Shown here: positions 42,401 to 54,400 of the stretch, piece by piece
How positions within the stretch are numbered: the stretch's first letter is position 1
Layout of the letters: every line of letters begins with the position of its first letter
Origin: Notospermus geniculatus
Taxonomy: Eukaryota > Nemertea > Pilidiophora > Heteronemertea > Lineidae
Direction of reading: 5' to 3'
Assembly: GCA_002633025.1 (NCBI GenBank)
Contig: NMRB01000004.1
Location: 1,018,276 to 1,082,275 of the forward strand
DNA length: 64,000 nt
Position numbers and translations under genes: made by a program
Notes under the pieces: model-generated
What the model saw: the letters and a program-made list of their open reading frames with translations, nothing else
Databases searched by the model: none
What the model was told of the DNA's origin: nothing

Positions 42401-44105
42401 CTTGGGCCACACCGTCAGCTGCTGCCACCTGGCGTCTAATGTTAACATTATCGTCTGAATGCAAGTTACCATGGAAGAGATAGACTCTGTGAAATCAATG
42501 TGGTCTCAACATTTTTTGCTCAGTTATAACATTTGGGACATTTTCTTTGTATTGAATGAGAAAGCAGGTATAATATTGACACTAGTTCTCAAGTAGATAT
42601 CCAAAATAAAGCACAAAAAACAACACACAAAGTGATACAAAATAGGAGTCGTCTCCGAAACTCGCAAATTTTTGACCCCAACCGGGGTCTTCCTCAGGCA
42701 CTTTACAGTAGAGATTCCAGAAAAGACTGAGCTGGATCCAAAATGCACATCTGCGCAAACCGGAAATGTTAAGGAAGAAAGAAGACAACAGCCCATTGCT
42801 GGAGCTAATTACAAAGAAAAGGCCTGTATAAAGAAAGAGAGAGTCTGTAATTAGTAGAAGTGTGATTATAAATTATGGCTTGTGTAATTTATAATGAGTA
42901 TGGTATGACATGAAGATAAGGGGTGGCAGTGGAGGAATACCTGCACCCTCCAAGTTCTCAAGTAAGACATTTGAAGAGGAAAGTGTATTCATCACCAGTA
43001 CCTCTAAGTCATCACCATCAGCTGCTGCTGCAAAATCGCTACAGTATTTTATAGATACATACCTGCACTACCCCCAACTTGTCTAAAACCAGCACCCGAT
43101 GGTGACCAATGTCTGAGACAGCTATCCTTTCTCCTTGACCATCAACAGCAACTTTACCAGGAAAAGTTAATAAAGATGATGAAACTCTGTGTTTAGTAAG
43201 GTCAATAGGAAGACTGATTGGTTTTATCGAGTCTTTTTTCTTATAAAATTCTAAGGCACATCCCACGAATTCAATCAGAAGATCTCGGTTCCCCTCGCCC
43301 ATCAAGGAAAACAAAATTTGATTCTGTGGCCCAAGAATCATGAGCGTTGGCCAACACTGAATCTGAAGCTGCTGCCAAAGGGATGCAGTGTGGTCATTAA
43401 CAACTGCGTGATGAATCCCGTATCTAATAACAGCACTGAGGATATTCGTCGAAAGTTTCTCATTCTCAAATTTTGCAGAATGGATGCCGACAACGAAGAC
43501 ACCATCACTTTCTGTGAATTGTTTCTCCAGGGCTTCCAGGTCAGGTAGGATGTGCATACAGTTTATACAACAGTAGGTAAAGAAATCTAGCACCACAATC
43601 CTGCCTTGGAAATCATGAGAAATGGAAAGTGGTCGACTGGTGTTGATCCATTCAAGGCCTGAAATGATAAGGAGAAATAGTATGATCAAGAGTCTCAACG
43701 GGTAGGCTGAGCTGCTGGTATCCACCAGGCAGGGCAGCCTTACCTATGACATAAGACAGTATGAATGAGCAGCAGTAGGGTCATGGGCATGGGATAGGCT
43801 ATGATGATGATGATGGACATCACATCATCATGCATAGCATGCATGCATAATCATCATCATGGCATCCATTCCATGCATGCATGGCAACAATGGCATGCAT
43901 CAAAAAAATCATTGTCAATTTTGAATGAATAATAAACCCTACCAGCGTCAAAGCCCGGGAAAATGGAGCATTGCCCGTCGCCCAGTTGTTCAATGTATTC
44001 ATGAATAACTTTCTTCCGGTGACAGTCATCCTGTCCGATCTCTGTCAAGGATGTTTGGAGGTCTAAACTGTTGGTGAGAATGAGAGAAGGATCCAAGTTT
44101 GCCAT
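39490..44105 (-). CDS. NHLRC2: NHLRC2: thioredoxin-like plus NHL-repeat protein
   Basis: NHLRC2 is a cytosolic protein with a thioredoxin-like domain followed by an NHL beta-propeller and a C-terminal beta domain. In human, loss causes a severe fibrosis/neurodegeneration syndrome. Minus-strand exons are 43943-44105, 43063-43658, 42001-42135, 41336-41562, 40978-41209, 40772-40891, 40329-40535, 39905-40115 and 39490-39758. All phases agree and give 719 residues, against 726 in human. The thioredoxin fold has [20 protein letters not shown] with the family CCINC motif, then [11 protein letters not shown] and [10 protein letters not shown]. Propeller blades show [15 protein letters not shown]-like, [31 protein letters not shown] and [30 protein letters not shown] and [14 protein letters not shown]. 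The C-terminal domain ends [13 protein letters not shown]. The gene is complete, with no broken exon. Confidence 0.97.
42595..42716 (-). mobile_element. Retroelement-like repeat with decayed hammerhead-like motif, copy 2
   Basis: It shares GATATCCAAAA, AGTCGTCTCCGAA and the GACCCC/GGGGTC hairpin plus CTGAGGA with 33400-33545. Here the GAAA box has decayed (GGGGTC is followed by AAAAA). It lies in an intron of NHLRC2 between 42135 and 43063. Confidence 0.6.
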
Positions 44106-44290
44106 TTTAGGGAAGCCCTTTTACAATGACGTCACGGAATTCCCCATTACAAGTTCCGGGTTTTCGCGCATGCGCATTTATTATTTGGCGAAAAACCGTC
44201 ATGGACAGTTCAAAAATTCGTCGTTTTTATCTCAACTCTTTTGTGCAGGCTTCGTGGCTGTTTTCTGGCCTAACGAGCTTGGTATTGTTG
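44106..44290. promoter_or_regulatory. Probable shared NHLRC2/TACC promoter and TACC 5' UTR exon
   Basis: The NHLRC2 ATG is at 44105 on the minus strand. A donor GGTAAGATATG lies at 44290-44300 on the plus strand, with the TACC coding start after an acceptor at 45484-45485. The segment contains GACGTCAC and GCGCATGCGCA (NRF-1-like) motifs, typical of housekeeping bidirectional promoters. Assignment of the 44290 donor to TACC is inference. Confidence 0.45.
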
Positions 44291-44300
44291 GTAAGATATG

Positions 44301-45485
44301 TTTTCATTGTTAAGAATGTTACTTAGGTTACAACTCCGTAAATCTGACTCTCAGGAACTTTGAGAAACTCGTGAAGTTGAACTTTGTTTCAACACGGAAC
44401 TCGATCGACTCCGCTCAGACGCCACTCCCGTGTGCATTGATGTACAGTAGGCCTATTCTACTATGACTACTGCGCAGCAGTGACGTGTACATGGTGTATG
44501 TGCAGGCCTACTACATCATACACATGATAGGCCTAGGGTACATACATCATGCACATACGCTAGTCCCAGGCCTACTCAATACACTAACGTGTCAGTGTAG
44601 GCCTACTGTATGCCGGCCTGTGCGTGCATGCCATCCATCCATCCATCATCAACCATCCCATCCATGATCATGATGATCCCAGACCCAGCCATGCCATGGC
44701 TAGCTTAGCCAGTCAGTTAGGCCTACGGTAGCATCCGCAGAGCAGAGCATGAGATGAGAGAGGAGAGGGGGGACTGTCGACTGAGCATGCTGAGGAGGGT
44801 GATGGATGCCATCATGATCATGATTTTTTATTGATGATGGACGGAAGCCTGAAGAAATGAGATGAAATGTTGATGAAGAAATAGGCCTAGAATGCCAAAT
44901 TTAACTTTTTTTGAGCTACGGCTGGGCCATAAAAAAGTCATCACATGGCCTAGGCCAACCCTCCTTTAGGCAGGTCTTGATAAATTTAAATAAATTGTCA
45001 CAGCACAGGCAGCCCAGTAAAGTAATCGGCCTAATAAAATGAAATGAATGCCATGGTGCCAGAACAGAAGGGTCAACATCAAAAGCTGTGTTAGGCCTAG
45101 GCCTAGTAGTACGACATCAACTCCACACATCGATATTAACTCACAGGAACTACAGCATGAGTTATTTCCGTGTGAAAACACAGGCCTGCAAAGCGCCAGT
45201 TGGTGCATGATAAATAGATTTTGGTTAATTGATATCTCAGCTGTCAGTCATGTCAGTTGGTTACATGGTATCAGCATGGTCAGGTTGGACTTGGTTCAAA
45301 CAATGTTCAGGCCTGGATCAATGTTGATGTAATTAAAATCACACTTAAATTAGGTTGACAATGAAAAAGCACATGATGTCTGATGGGTCACCGGAAGGAA
45401 TATGTCATTCTTTCCTTTGGTCTGTCTTGCTGAATGAATGAGCCAATATAGTACATTACTTGATATTTCTTTATTTCTTTTGCAG
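44301..45485. other. Presumed first intron of TACC
   Basis: The stretch is rich in AGGCCTA and CATCCATCC-type simple sequence, with no coding exon seen. CATGCATG and ATGATGATG runs also occur at 43800-43880 and 44620-44680. Confidence 0.5.
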
Positions 45486-45494
45486 CAATAGAGA

Positions 45495-48400
45495 ATGAAC
45501 AAGGAAAATGAGATTGAGAATGAATTCAAGGTTCCATTGTTAGATATTCAGAATCTCCCAACTGTAGAGACTGAAAGACGTCCAATTTTGAAGAAGTCCA
45601 CAAAGACTAATTTGATTGCCTTTTCGCCCGAGCCAAAGAATTTGAAGGTGTGTATTTTGTAACAAAAATTGCCCAGGAACTGTAGCAGACTTGGCTTTCA
45701 CTCCATTGCCCTTACCTGGAATTTGGATCACTAAATCACCAATGCCTTTCCCAAACAAACTCTCTTCAGTTCTGTGAAGTAGTTTACTTGAACTCAACAT
45801 GTACACGTCATGGAAAGCAACCACGCGATTCAATGGCAATTCTTTAGTGTTTATTTCTTTCGACAGGTGACCTTCCAGACCCCTTTGAAGACACCAAAAG
45901 TATCACCTGGCCGCTACGAGTCAATCCGTCACCTCGACGAAGACGAGAATTGGGTTGAACGCACATCTGTACTGACGCGCCAAGACCACACAGATTATCT
46001 AATCTACGCTGGACAGATATTGGAAGATTTGATTTTTAGTCTACCAATCAAAAGGTTTTTATCTGTGTAGTTATATCTGCACGCGTGATCAATAATGTTG
46101 GTTTACTGACTTTATTGGCTTAAAGCTTGCTCTGCTCACTTTGTTGTAACTTAATCTGCGAGCCTACTTTTAATTAAGGAGGACTTTTCAGAATGTTTGC
46201 AACAACTTTTTATTGGCAAAAACCTACCGGTATCAGTTTTTGTTTGAAGTTTATCCGTTTGAATATCTTTTATATTTTCAGTGATTGTGCAAAACCTCAG
46301 TATAACCCTGTGCCTGCAAATCCAGCTGAAATCCATTCGCTCGGCCTAGGTGAGGAAGAGCAAGTTTCCGTTGGCCAAAATTCCCACTTCAAAGAGAGTG
46401 GAAAACACAAGCAGGTCACGAGTTCAGGTTTTAAATCAGACAACAATTGTCTTGTTGAATCATCGCCAGTAGCTTCACTGTTTGAAGAGACACTGCCAGT
46501 GTTTGAGAGCCCAGCAACTCCATTGGATATAACTGAACCTTCCAAGGTCCCCATTGCTGTACATCCTCCTGTTGTTGCTCTCTCTGCGGAGAAGCTTCTA
46601 TCAGCTGATAGTCCTGTTACATCTGTTCAACTGATCGAGACATCAGAACCAGTCGCTTCATCTGTTGAAACTTCGAAGCCTCAAAAAATGGATGGTGAGG
46701 AGACGGAAATCCCAATTCCCAAGGGAACTTACAAGTTTGATTTTGATTCAATGGATCTGGAGAACATGAATCCTTTTGAAACAAAGAGTAAAATGAAGAT
46801 GGGATTTTCGCCACCAAAAGAGACTGTTATGCCCATGGAGGAAAGCATGGACACTGAAGAGAATCCGTTCAAGACGAAATCAAAAATAAGGAGTTCTCCT
46901 CCGCCTGTGGCTCAGGTAGAACCCAATCCCTTTCAGTCAAAATCAAAACTGCGGAATTCACCACCTCCGGTAGATGATGATAACCCTTTCCAGACAAAAT
47001 CGAAGATTGCCAGCTCTGCACCGCCTACAAGAGCCAACTTAGATGTAAATAATGCCACTCAGAAAAAATTCACCCTCACGCCGACGGGATCCGATGAGGA
47101 AATTGAGACAGGTGATCCATTGAAGAATTTAACAGATATAAACGACAATGACAGTGATAAGACACCGTTCCAGACTGCGACTGATGATAGTTCAGATCTT
47201 GCTACCCAGGAGCCTCGGAAGTCAAGCCCAAAGTAAGTCAAAAATCTAACTTCCTCTTCTTATCACTCCAGACGCACTTAGTACTAATCTTAAGATTTAT
47301 TGTATTAATATTCTTCAGTATTACTAATTCCTAGTGCATCATCTCTTACTACCGGTATACAGAAAGCCATGCGATATACTTCACTGGCACTTTACCATGT
47401 TTACTGTCTCTGTAAGCTTAGAAAAATCAATTCTGTTTCCTTTGTCACTGGCTCACCAGACATCTGTGCTGAAGTGTTCACCAGCATTTCCGTAGGGTTT
47501 GTGTTGAGACTGCAGTCAAGTTCTCTGGTACTCATGTACTGAAGGGCTAGCATTTGTGACCATTGTGATAAAAGAGAATTATGGCTCTGATGCAGTTATC
47601 AGCCAGTTCCACTTAGTTTTTTTTCTCTGGGCAAGTCATGAAGAGTTGGAAATTCATGTGGGAACAAACACTTGTATATATTTTGCATATTGTGTATGTC
47701 TGACATTCCATTCCTCAACATGCCTTAGCGAGAACATGTTACCTTATTACCGGTGAAGAACAGCATGTTCGGTAATGGAGAATGCTGGCTTATTCCCCCG
47801 ATTTATAACACCAGTAGCCGTAGTAGTATACTACATAGTACATTCTATAGTGCCACCTGTGAAATGCCAGGAATACCTTAAAAATCATGGTTCAACAGTG
47901 TGAGGGTGATAAAGTTATCATTTCCAGGTAGGCCAGTGCAAGAGTTAGTGGAGTCCAACAACTCAACTGTACTTTGAATATGCACATGCTCCTAAACTTA
48001 AGAGTGCATGTGCTTTCCATTGTTCTGTCAGGATTTAGTGGTACATAGTCGTAGCCTACATGTACTAAATTGCAGTGGGAGGGATTTTTCAGCTGAGGTG
48101 AAGGCTTTTGATTATGGTGTAACAATTTAAGTGCAGATGGCAGCACCATACTATTCACTTCGCTGCCACATGGTGTTCTCACGTGTTGTCTCTTTCTAGA
48201 AAAAAGACTGGGCCACCGAAAAAGACACCAACAAGAAAGTCCAAATTCTCCAGACCGGCATTTGTAAATAAGGTGTGTATTGCTGTATTGCAATGGCAGA
48301 ATGAAAGACGCTAAGGCTGGAGTCTAGATGCCTTTCCCACTTGGGTTAGGCCCCCTTGAACTGTGCCAGTAACGGAGGACATTTCCAATGGCAATATAGA

Positions 48401-51400
48401 TCTTGTTGCAGTGGAATGGATTGGTATCCATCACATGGTTTGCATCTAGATACCCTTTCCCTTTCTTGCAGAATAATGACGATGGTGCTGATATTGTAAT
48501 TTTTGAGCCTAAAAAGAATGCAACCCAAACCACTGCTGAGGAAATACAGATCTTTGAGCCAAAGTCGCGGTTATCAGCGGAGCGTGAATCGGGAAACGAC
48601 AGTGAGAACCCGTCAGCTCCTACAAGCCATACATCAAGTCGCTCCGGCTCAAACCAGCGCGAGATTCCTTCAAGTGAAGATGAATTCAGCAATGCGATAC
48701 CACCAAATCAGCTAGAACCTCAGGTTGGGTTACCATCAGTTCAGAATGAGCCTGAAGGAGCCAAAGAACGAGCTCCTGATGGAAGTGATGACTTCGGCTT
48801 TGACGATGATGGGTTTAGGCCAGCTACTGAGGGTAAGTTAAGTTTGTTCATTTTGTTATGGAAATAAACTACCGTATTTCTTTATCCAGGAGGCACCCGA
48901 CAAGTGTAATTCAAGACATTTTCCCCTTGTCATTTCCTGTGGTGTGGTCTGAACAGGACCCTTGTCAGTCACCATGGTCAACTTCATGCTTTGTCACAGA
49001 CAAATTGGCTTGATCATTTGACACATTGCCACTTTTGAAAGGAATGGTGACCAGCTGTTCCTCTGTAGTTTCCCAGGTATTCTGGTAGGAATGTTAGAAT
49101 TGTCATAAGGTGCACAGAGTACACATCATTGCCTCTAGTTCCAGTAAGTTCACATCCAGGTGGCAGCACGCTTGCAGAACAAGTCTGCTCAGGTTCCTTG
49201 TGAATTCGGAAGAAAGTTTTACTTGTGTAATTCAGAATGACTCAAGTCAGTCCTGTTTCAAAAGCCTACAGTATGAGTACCTCATAAAATATGTCAGTTT
49301 CAGGATTATTTTATATTAAAGGTGTGTCACAATGGCCCATTGTTTGGTTATTCAAGTGTGTCAGCTGTGGTCAGGTGTGGGAAATGGACGTGTCATTTAG
49401 GAAATAAGACAACCTGAACCATTCTGTATGTTCTGTGTGCAAGCAGTGTGTGGCAGTTCATACCAGTTGTTCTGTGTGTGGACTATACATGTGGATGTGT
49501 TGTGTTGTGGAGACTGAATTCAAAATTTTTCAAAAATGTCTGCCAAGATTCCTGTGACTATACCTCCCACTCATTGCAGTAACTGTAAGTTTATGTATTG
49601 GATATTGAGCATGTTGCATCAACAAGGACCATGATGTGCTTCTGCAAGGGAAAAGATCAGCCCCTTGAGATGGAGCCACATTTTTCAGGCTCTGCCTCTG
49701 CCACAGCTGGAGCCAGTTCTTTTATTTTTTTCATATACAGTGTATACAGCCAATTATTTGATGCCAAGTTTTAATTGCGCTGTATTGTGGATGCAGATGA
49801 TTGATAGGAGCCCTCCGGAGATAGACACACCTGTATCCCCACTGTAAAAAGTGTATGAAGTTAGTGAGTAAAAGTGGAAACAGAGTATAATGTGATGGTA
49901 ATCCTCTAGTACAGAATCCCCTAGAGACACTCCAAACACCGATTGATCAGCTGTTTATGGATGTAATGGTAGTGTATTTGCGGTCAAGACTATATTACCG
50001 GATTTAGCACACTCCATTTGATGGTATTGGCCTGTTTTTTTCCCAGAGATGAGATGGTGTGAATGCTGATTTGGTTACCATGTTGGAATAATGACATAAT
50101 AATATCAGGCTTTAGATGAAATTGCCATGCTGGGTGGAATGCTCGGTTTTTTCGCAGTTCTTCATCCACGTTTTGAACCCCAAGGCCCAATCACTCGCAA
50201 TGATTTCAAGCAATTTTCTAAAACAGTTTGATCTGGTTGTTACAACTGACATGACAATCTTTGTATTTCATCAGGGCGAATGTTCTTTGCTTAAATTCAC
50301 ATAAATGGTTGTATCGGAAAGAAAACGATAACACTGAGCCTCCTCTCTATCATCAGTCTATCTGGAGGCCTCCGCACTAGTGTATTTTATGCTACGTTAG
50401 GAGTGAATCCTATTTTCCGCTCACTGTCTCCCTACGATGGGTGCTCAGAAAATTGCATTGATCACAATCCAGACAAGTGTGTGGAGGCCATTTGGACTTA
50501 AAAAAACTTTGACCCATCTAGATAGTGCAAGGCATCAATTCCACTTTCAAGTTTCACTTGCATTGTATCTGATTTCTTTTTGCCCATCTTGTCCTCCTCA
50601 TCCTCTTAACGTCTTATTTGTCACGAAAGACCTGATCTTGAAATCACCTCAGATTTCTTATATCATGTCTGTTACTCTGTTTCTGTCTCAAACTAATGAA
50701 CCAGCTGCTGAATTTTCTCTGTTTTCATTATTTATGGAGCGATTATTTTCTCGGTCTCTCTCTCTCGTCTCTTCACTTCATTCTCCACCATACTATTCTG
50801 ACACAACATTGCTGAACGGGGAGATTGGCAGCCAGCTATCGCGTTGCAAGGAGGTGGCAGCATATTTACTGAAGACTACTTGTGGACATGCAAGTGCAGC
50901 AGTCATTATTTATTCCCCCTGGTGTTAGATGATATTCATGGAGTGTTCATTTTGATTTGATGTGTCCTGACTCGTGACGGCTAAGTACTCAAGGAACGAC
51001 CTGTGATATCTCATTTTCTCGGTGGATACGCTACCGTTTGGAGGCAGCAGTCTTCGATTTCATCCGAAAACTTTGCTCCGACATCCACCTGCAGGATTTC
51101 CAGTTTCAATATCCTATAAACTTCGGTATTACCAAGATTTCTTGGAGGATTTGGATGGATTGTCTGGGCTCTTTTGGTGACTGCTGTTGCATCTTGAATT
51201 GAAATGGATGGGCCAATTTTGCTTTGATCCTCAGTGTTTATCCCTCTTCGGACTGAGTGGAACTTTGCCTGTCTTCTTCACTCAAATTCAAATGACAGCG
51301 TAGATTGGGCTCTTGTCTATGATTCATCATCTCTCTTTCACCAGACTGTTCTTGAAAGATCAGACCAAAGACAATAAAAAAAGTCATTGCTTACCAGTCT

Positions 51401-54400
51401 CGTAAATATTAATTTCATGAAGTTCCACTTTCTCGCTGTAGTTTGGAAAAAAAGTGCTCGTAGAATAATTGATTCGCATTCACATTCAAATGGGGTGATA
51501 TTTCACTTCTACATTGCTCTTCATTGATTTGAAATTTGATAAAGTTGTTAATATGGCTTCAGTGCGGGAGAGAGGAGTTTCGCGCTGATGCCAAAATTCT
51601 CGTGTGAGTGTTGAAATTTTCATCACGTTTCGTTGCCTCATCTGTCAAAAGTTATACGGCATTGGGGAGTCTGTCTTTGTCGAACCAGAAATATAACTCT
51701 GTGTATAGGTATTGCCTGGGGCTATCAACAGTAATGGTGGACAGTGAGATCAATGAACATCGTCTGGACAGTGGCGAATAATCTTGCCCGAGTTGGCTAA
51801 AAGTTGGTTTGTTGGAGATGGTTGATGACTGTTAGTGTTATTTCGGGCCGAGAATCATTGTTTCGCCTGAGAATAGAAATCAATGATATCCGTCACACTG
51901 GATAAGACTGCTTTGGTAAACCAGTGCCGGTGGGGGACCGGAAGCATGCTATGAAACGTCTGTCAGATTCTCCTCACTTCTGCCGTTCTTTCCTCAGTTA
52001 TCTTCTCGTGTGGATTCATATTTGTGTAGAGAAATTGCCTCATTCAGAATGTCACTTAGAAATATCAAGCATGACAGGGAATGCCCTGCTGTTACTGGAA
52101 AAAAACAAATCAGCTCTTGATCTTTGGTAATCGTTTTTATTCGGTTGGGAAATGGCCAACTGGTCAATTAAGTGGCTGATCAGTCTTTCCTAACTTGATT
52201 GTACCTCGGTCTCTGGACGAAAACTGTGACCCTGTTGCCCTGTGCTGACATCCGTCATGTCCAAATTCAATGTTGGTGAATGGTGATCAGAGCAATGACT
52301 GCACTCTAGGGATTACGATGGCGTTCTGCTAATTTAGTTAGACGTGAAAAATTATCGTGTTGATCATACGGTGTTGCAACATGTGATGTTAGAATTCTAA
52401 AATGCGGTTACTCTGTTCAGCAGTGTTGTTTGTTGGTCGGAATTTGTTGGTGTCTTGGTGGCCTCTTGTTTCGCTGGTTATTGTGCAATCATTGGTGCAG
52501 AACTTGTATGGCTTTCACACTCTGCGGGAGGCAGTTTACAAAAAGATACTACCGGTGTTATTAGTATTTGATCAGGTGGCTTTCTTTCTGCATATATCCG
52601 AGGAATCAGAGCTGAGATTGGATTGAGGGGGTTGAGTGTTTCCTCGACTCTGCTCTGCAGATGATTTTCTTGTGGCAGTTTCACAAGTTGCCTTTGTTTG
52701 CCTATAGTTGCCAATAACACTGCACCGTGGATTGGTTGTGAAGTGTGCTTGAAAGGTTTGAGATGAGGTTTCTGCTTTTGACTAGAGTAGGGTGCAATAT
52801 TCACCTGATGGAGGAGGAATCTTCTGGCCTTGTGCAGAACTAATGATGTGAGTATTATTATATCTTGAAATATCTGTCATGTTTTGAAAGTAAAATGTTC
52901 AGCGATAAGGTGGAACAGACCATGAAGAGAATGTAACGATGAAAGAACTGTTTGCAAACCTGACTTTATCCAAGTTGGATGGATTGAGATCCTGCTGTTA
53001 AATGTTGCTGTTACATGTATGAGAAGTGTAGAGTACAGACAACGTGGAAACCCAGACATTTTGGGGAAATATGAAAACTTTTCTCATGCTGGCGAGTCTA
53101 CACTCCGAGTGGATAATCACGCTGTATCAAAACAAATGGGACTCTTTGCTCCAGCTGCATAATTGACAGGGAATCCAGCATTCATACCAGGAGCGACGTA
53201 TTGTTTCATCAGTAGACTCTGTTTCACGTTGCCTTGAGATTACTTCCGCATTTGTTTCCTATTCACCAAGTATTCTATATGTTGGTATGACCAGTTCTTA
53301 ATCCTATGTCAGAACAGCAGGAGTAGAAAACGGTGTACAGCTCGGACCATGTCCCCGGTACCCTGTGTTATTGTACTCATCATTTGTTTTCTGAGTCCAA
53401 TCCTGCTCTATATCATGTTGGTTCTGGTGCATTGGAGTTAACAACTATGAGGAATATTCATAGAATTGATGGTAAGTTATCATGGAACTTTACTATTCCT
53501 TAGCTGCATTTTGACGCAGAAAAACTGCTTTCAACTGGTTTTCATGGTGGGGTTTCCAGAATGAAGGAAAACTGTCCTGAGTGTAGCATACAGAATTTTC
53601 CAAACTTTCTCCAGTCTGTCGCTGTCATGAATTATACAAACCTGTCTGGCGTCAGGTGATTTTCAACAGGCTCCTGCGCAGACACCTTTGCATTGCTGTC
53701 AGTTATGTATTGACCATGCAGATTTTGCGTATGGCTGTCAGTGTGTTTTAACCACACTTTTGCCTGTGGGTTCACTTGGTCACCATTTGTGTTTTGACCA
53801 CAATTTTGCTGGCTGTCAGTTGTGTATTGGCCACACTTTTGCATGGCTTTCAGTTGTGTTTTGACCACACTTTTGCATGGCTTTCACAGTTGTGTTTTGA
53901 TCAGAGTTTTGCATGGCTGTTAGTTGTATATTGACCACACTTTTGCATGGCTTTCAGTTGTGTTTTGATCAGAGTTTTGCATGGCTGTCAGCTGTGTATT
54001 GACCACACTTCTGCTGTTAGTTGTGTATTTACCAAAAGGGATTGGAATTTGTATTCAACACCACACCATTATCTCATCAACTCTTAATATGGAAATGGGG
54101 AATCTCCAAAAGTCTGATCATGCATTAAATTTTAATGGCCTGCCCTGGTTTCAAATTGAAATAAATTTTCACAGGTAGTTAGCGATGCCAAATTAATTAG
54201 TCAACTCAACTCGAACTGCCTCTCGGTGCAAGCAATAAGATTTTTTGCCTCTGTTCCATGCCCCGCATGCAATATTTATTGAGCGTTTTATAACATTCAT
54301 TTCTCGAGCTGCTCATTGAACATGAATGTTATGCAGAGAAATGCCTTCTGTCACCCGAAGGACAGGAACAACCGGAATATGCAGTTGATTTGTGTTGATG

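Noticed and set aside
50437-50928. 163-residue plus-strand frame in the TACC intron
   Set aside because: Flanking TACC exons join in phase without it, and the sequence shows no TACC or other motif.
53690-54035. CRISPR-like array of regular repeats
   Set aside because: The units are contiguous with no unique spacers and the genome is eukaryotic; it is a minisatellite.
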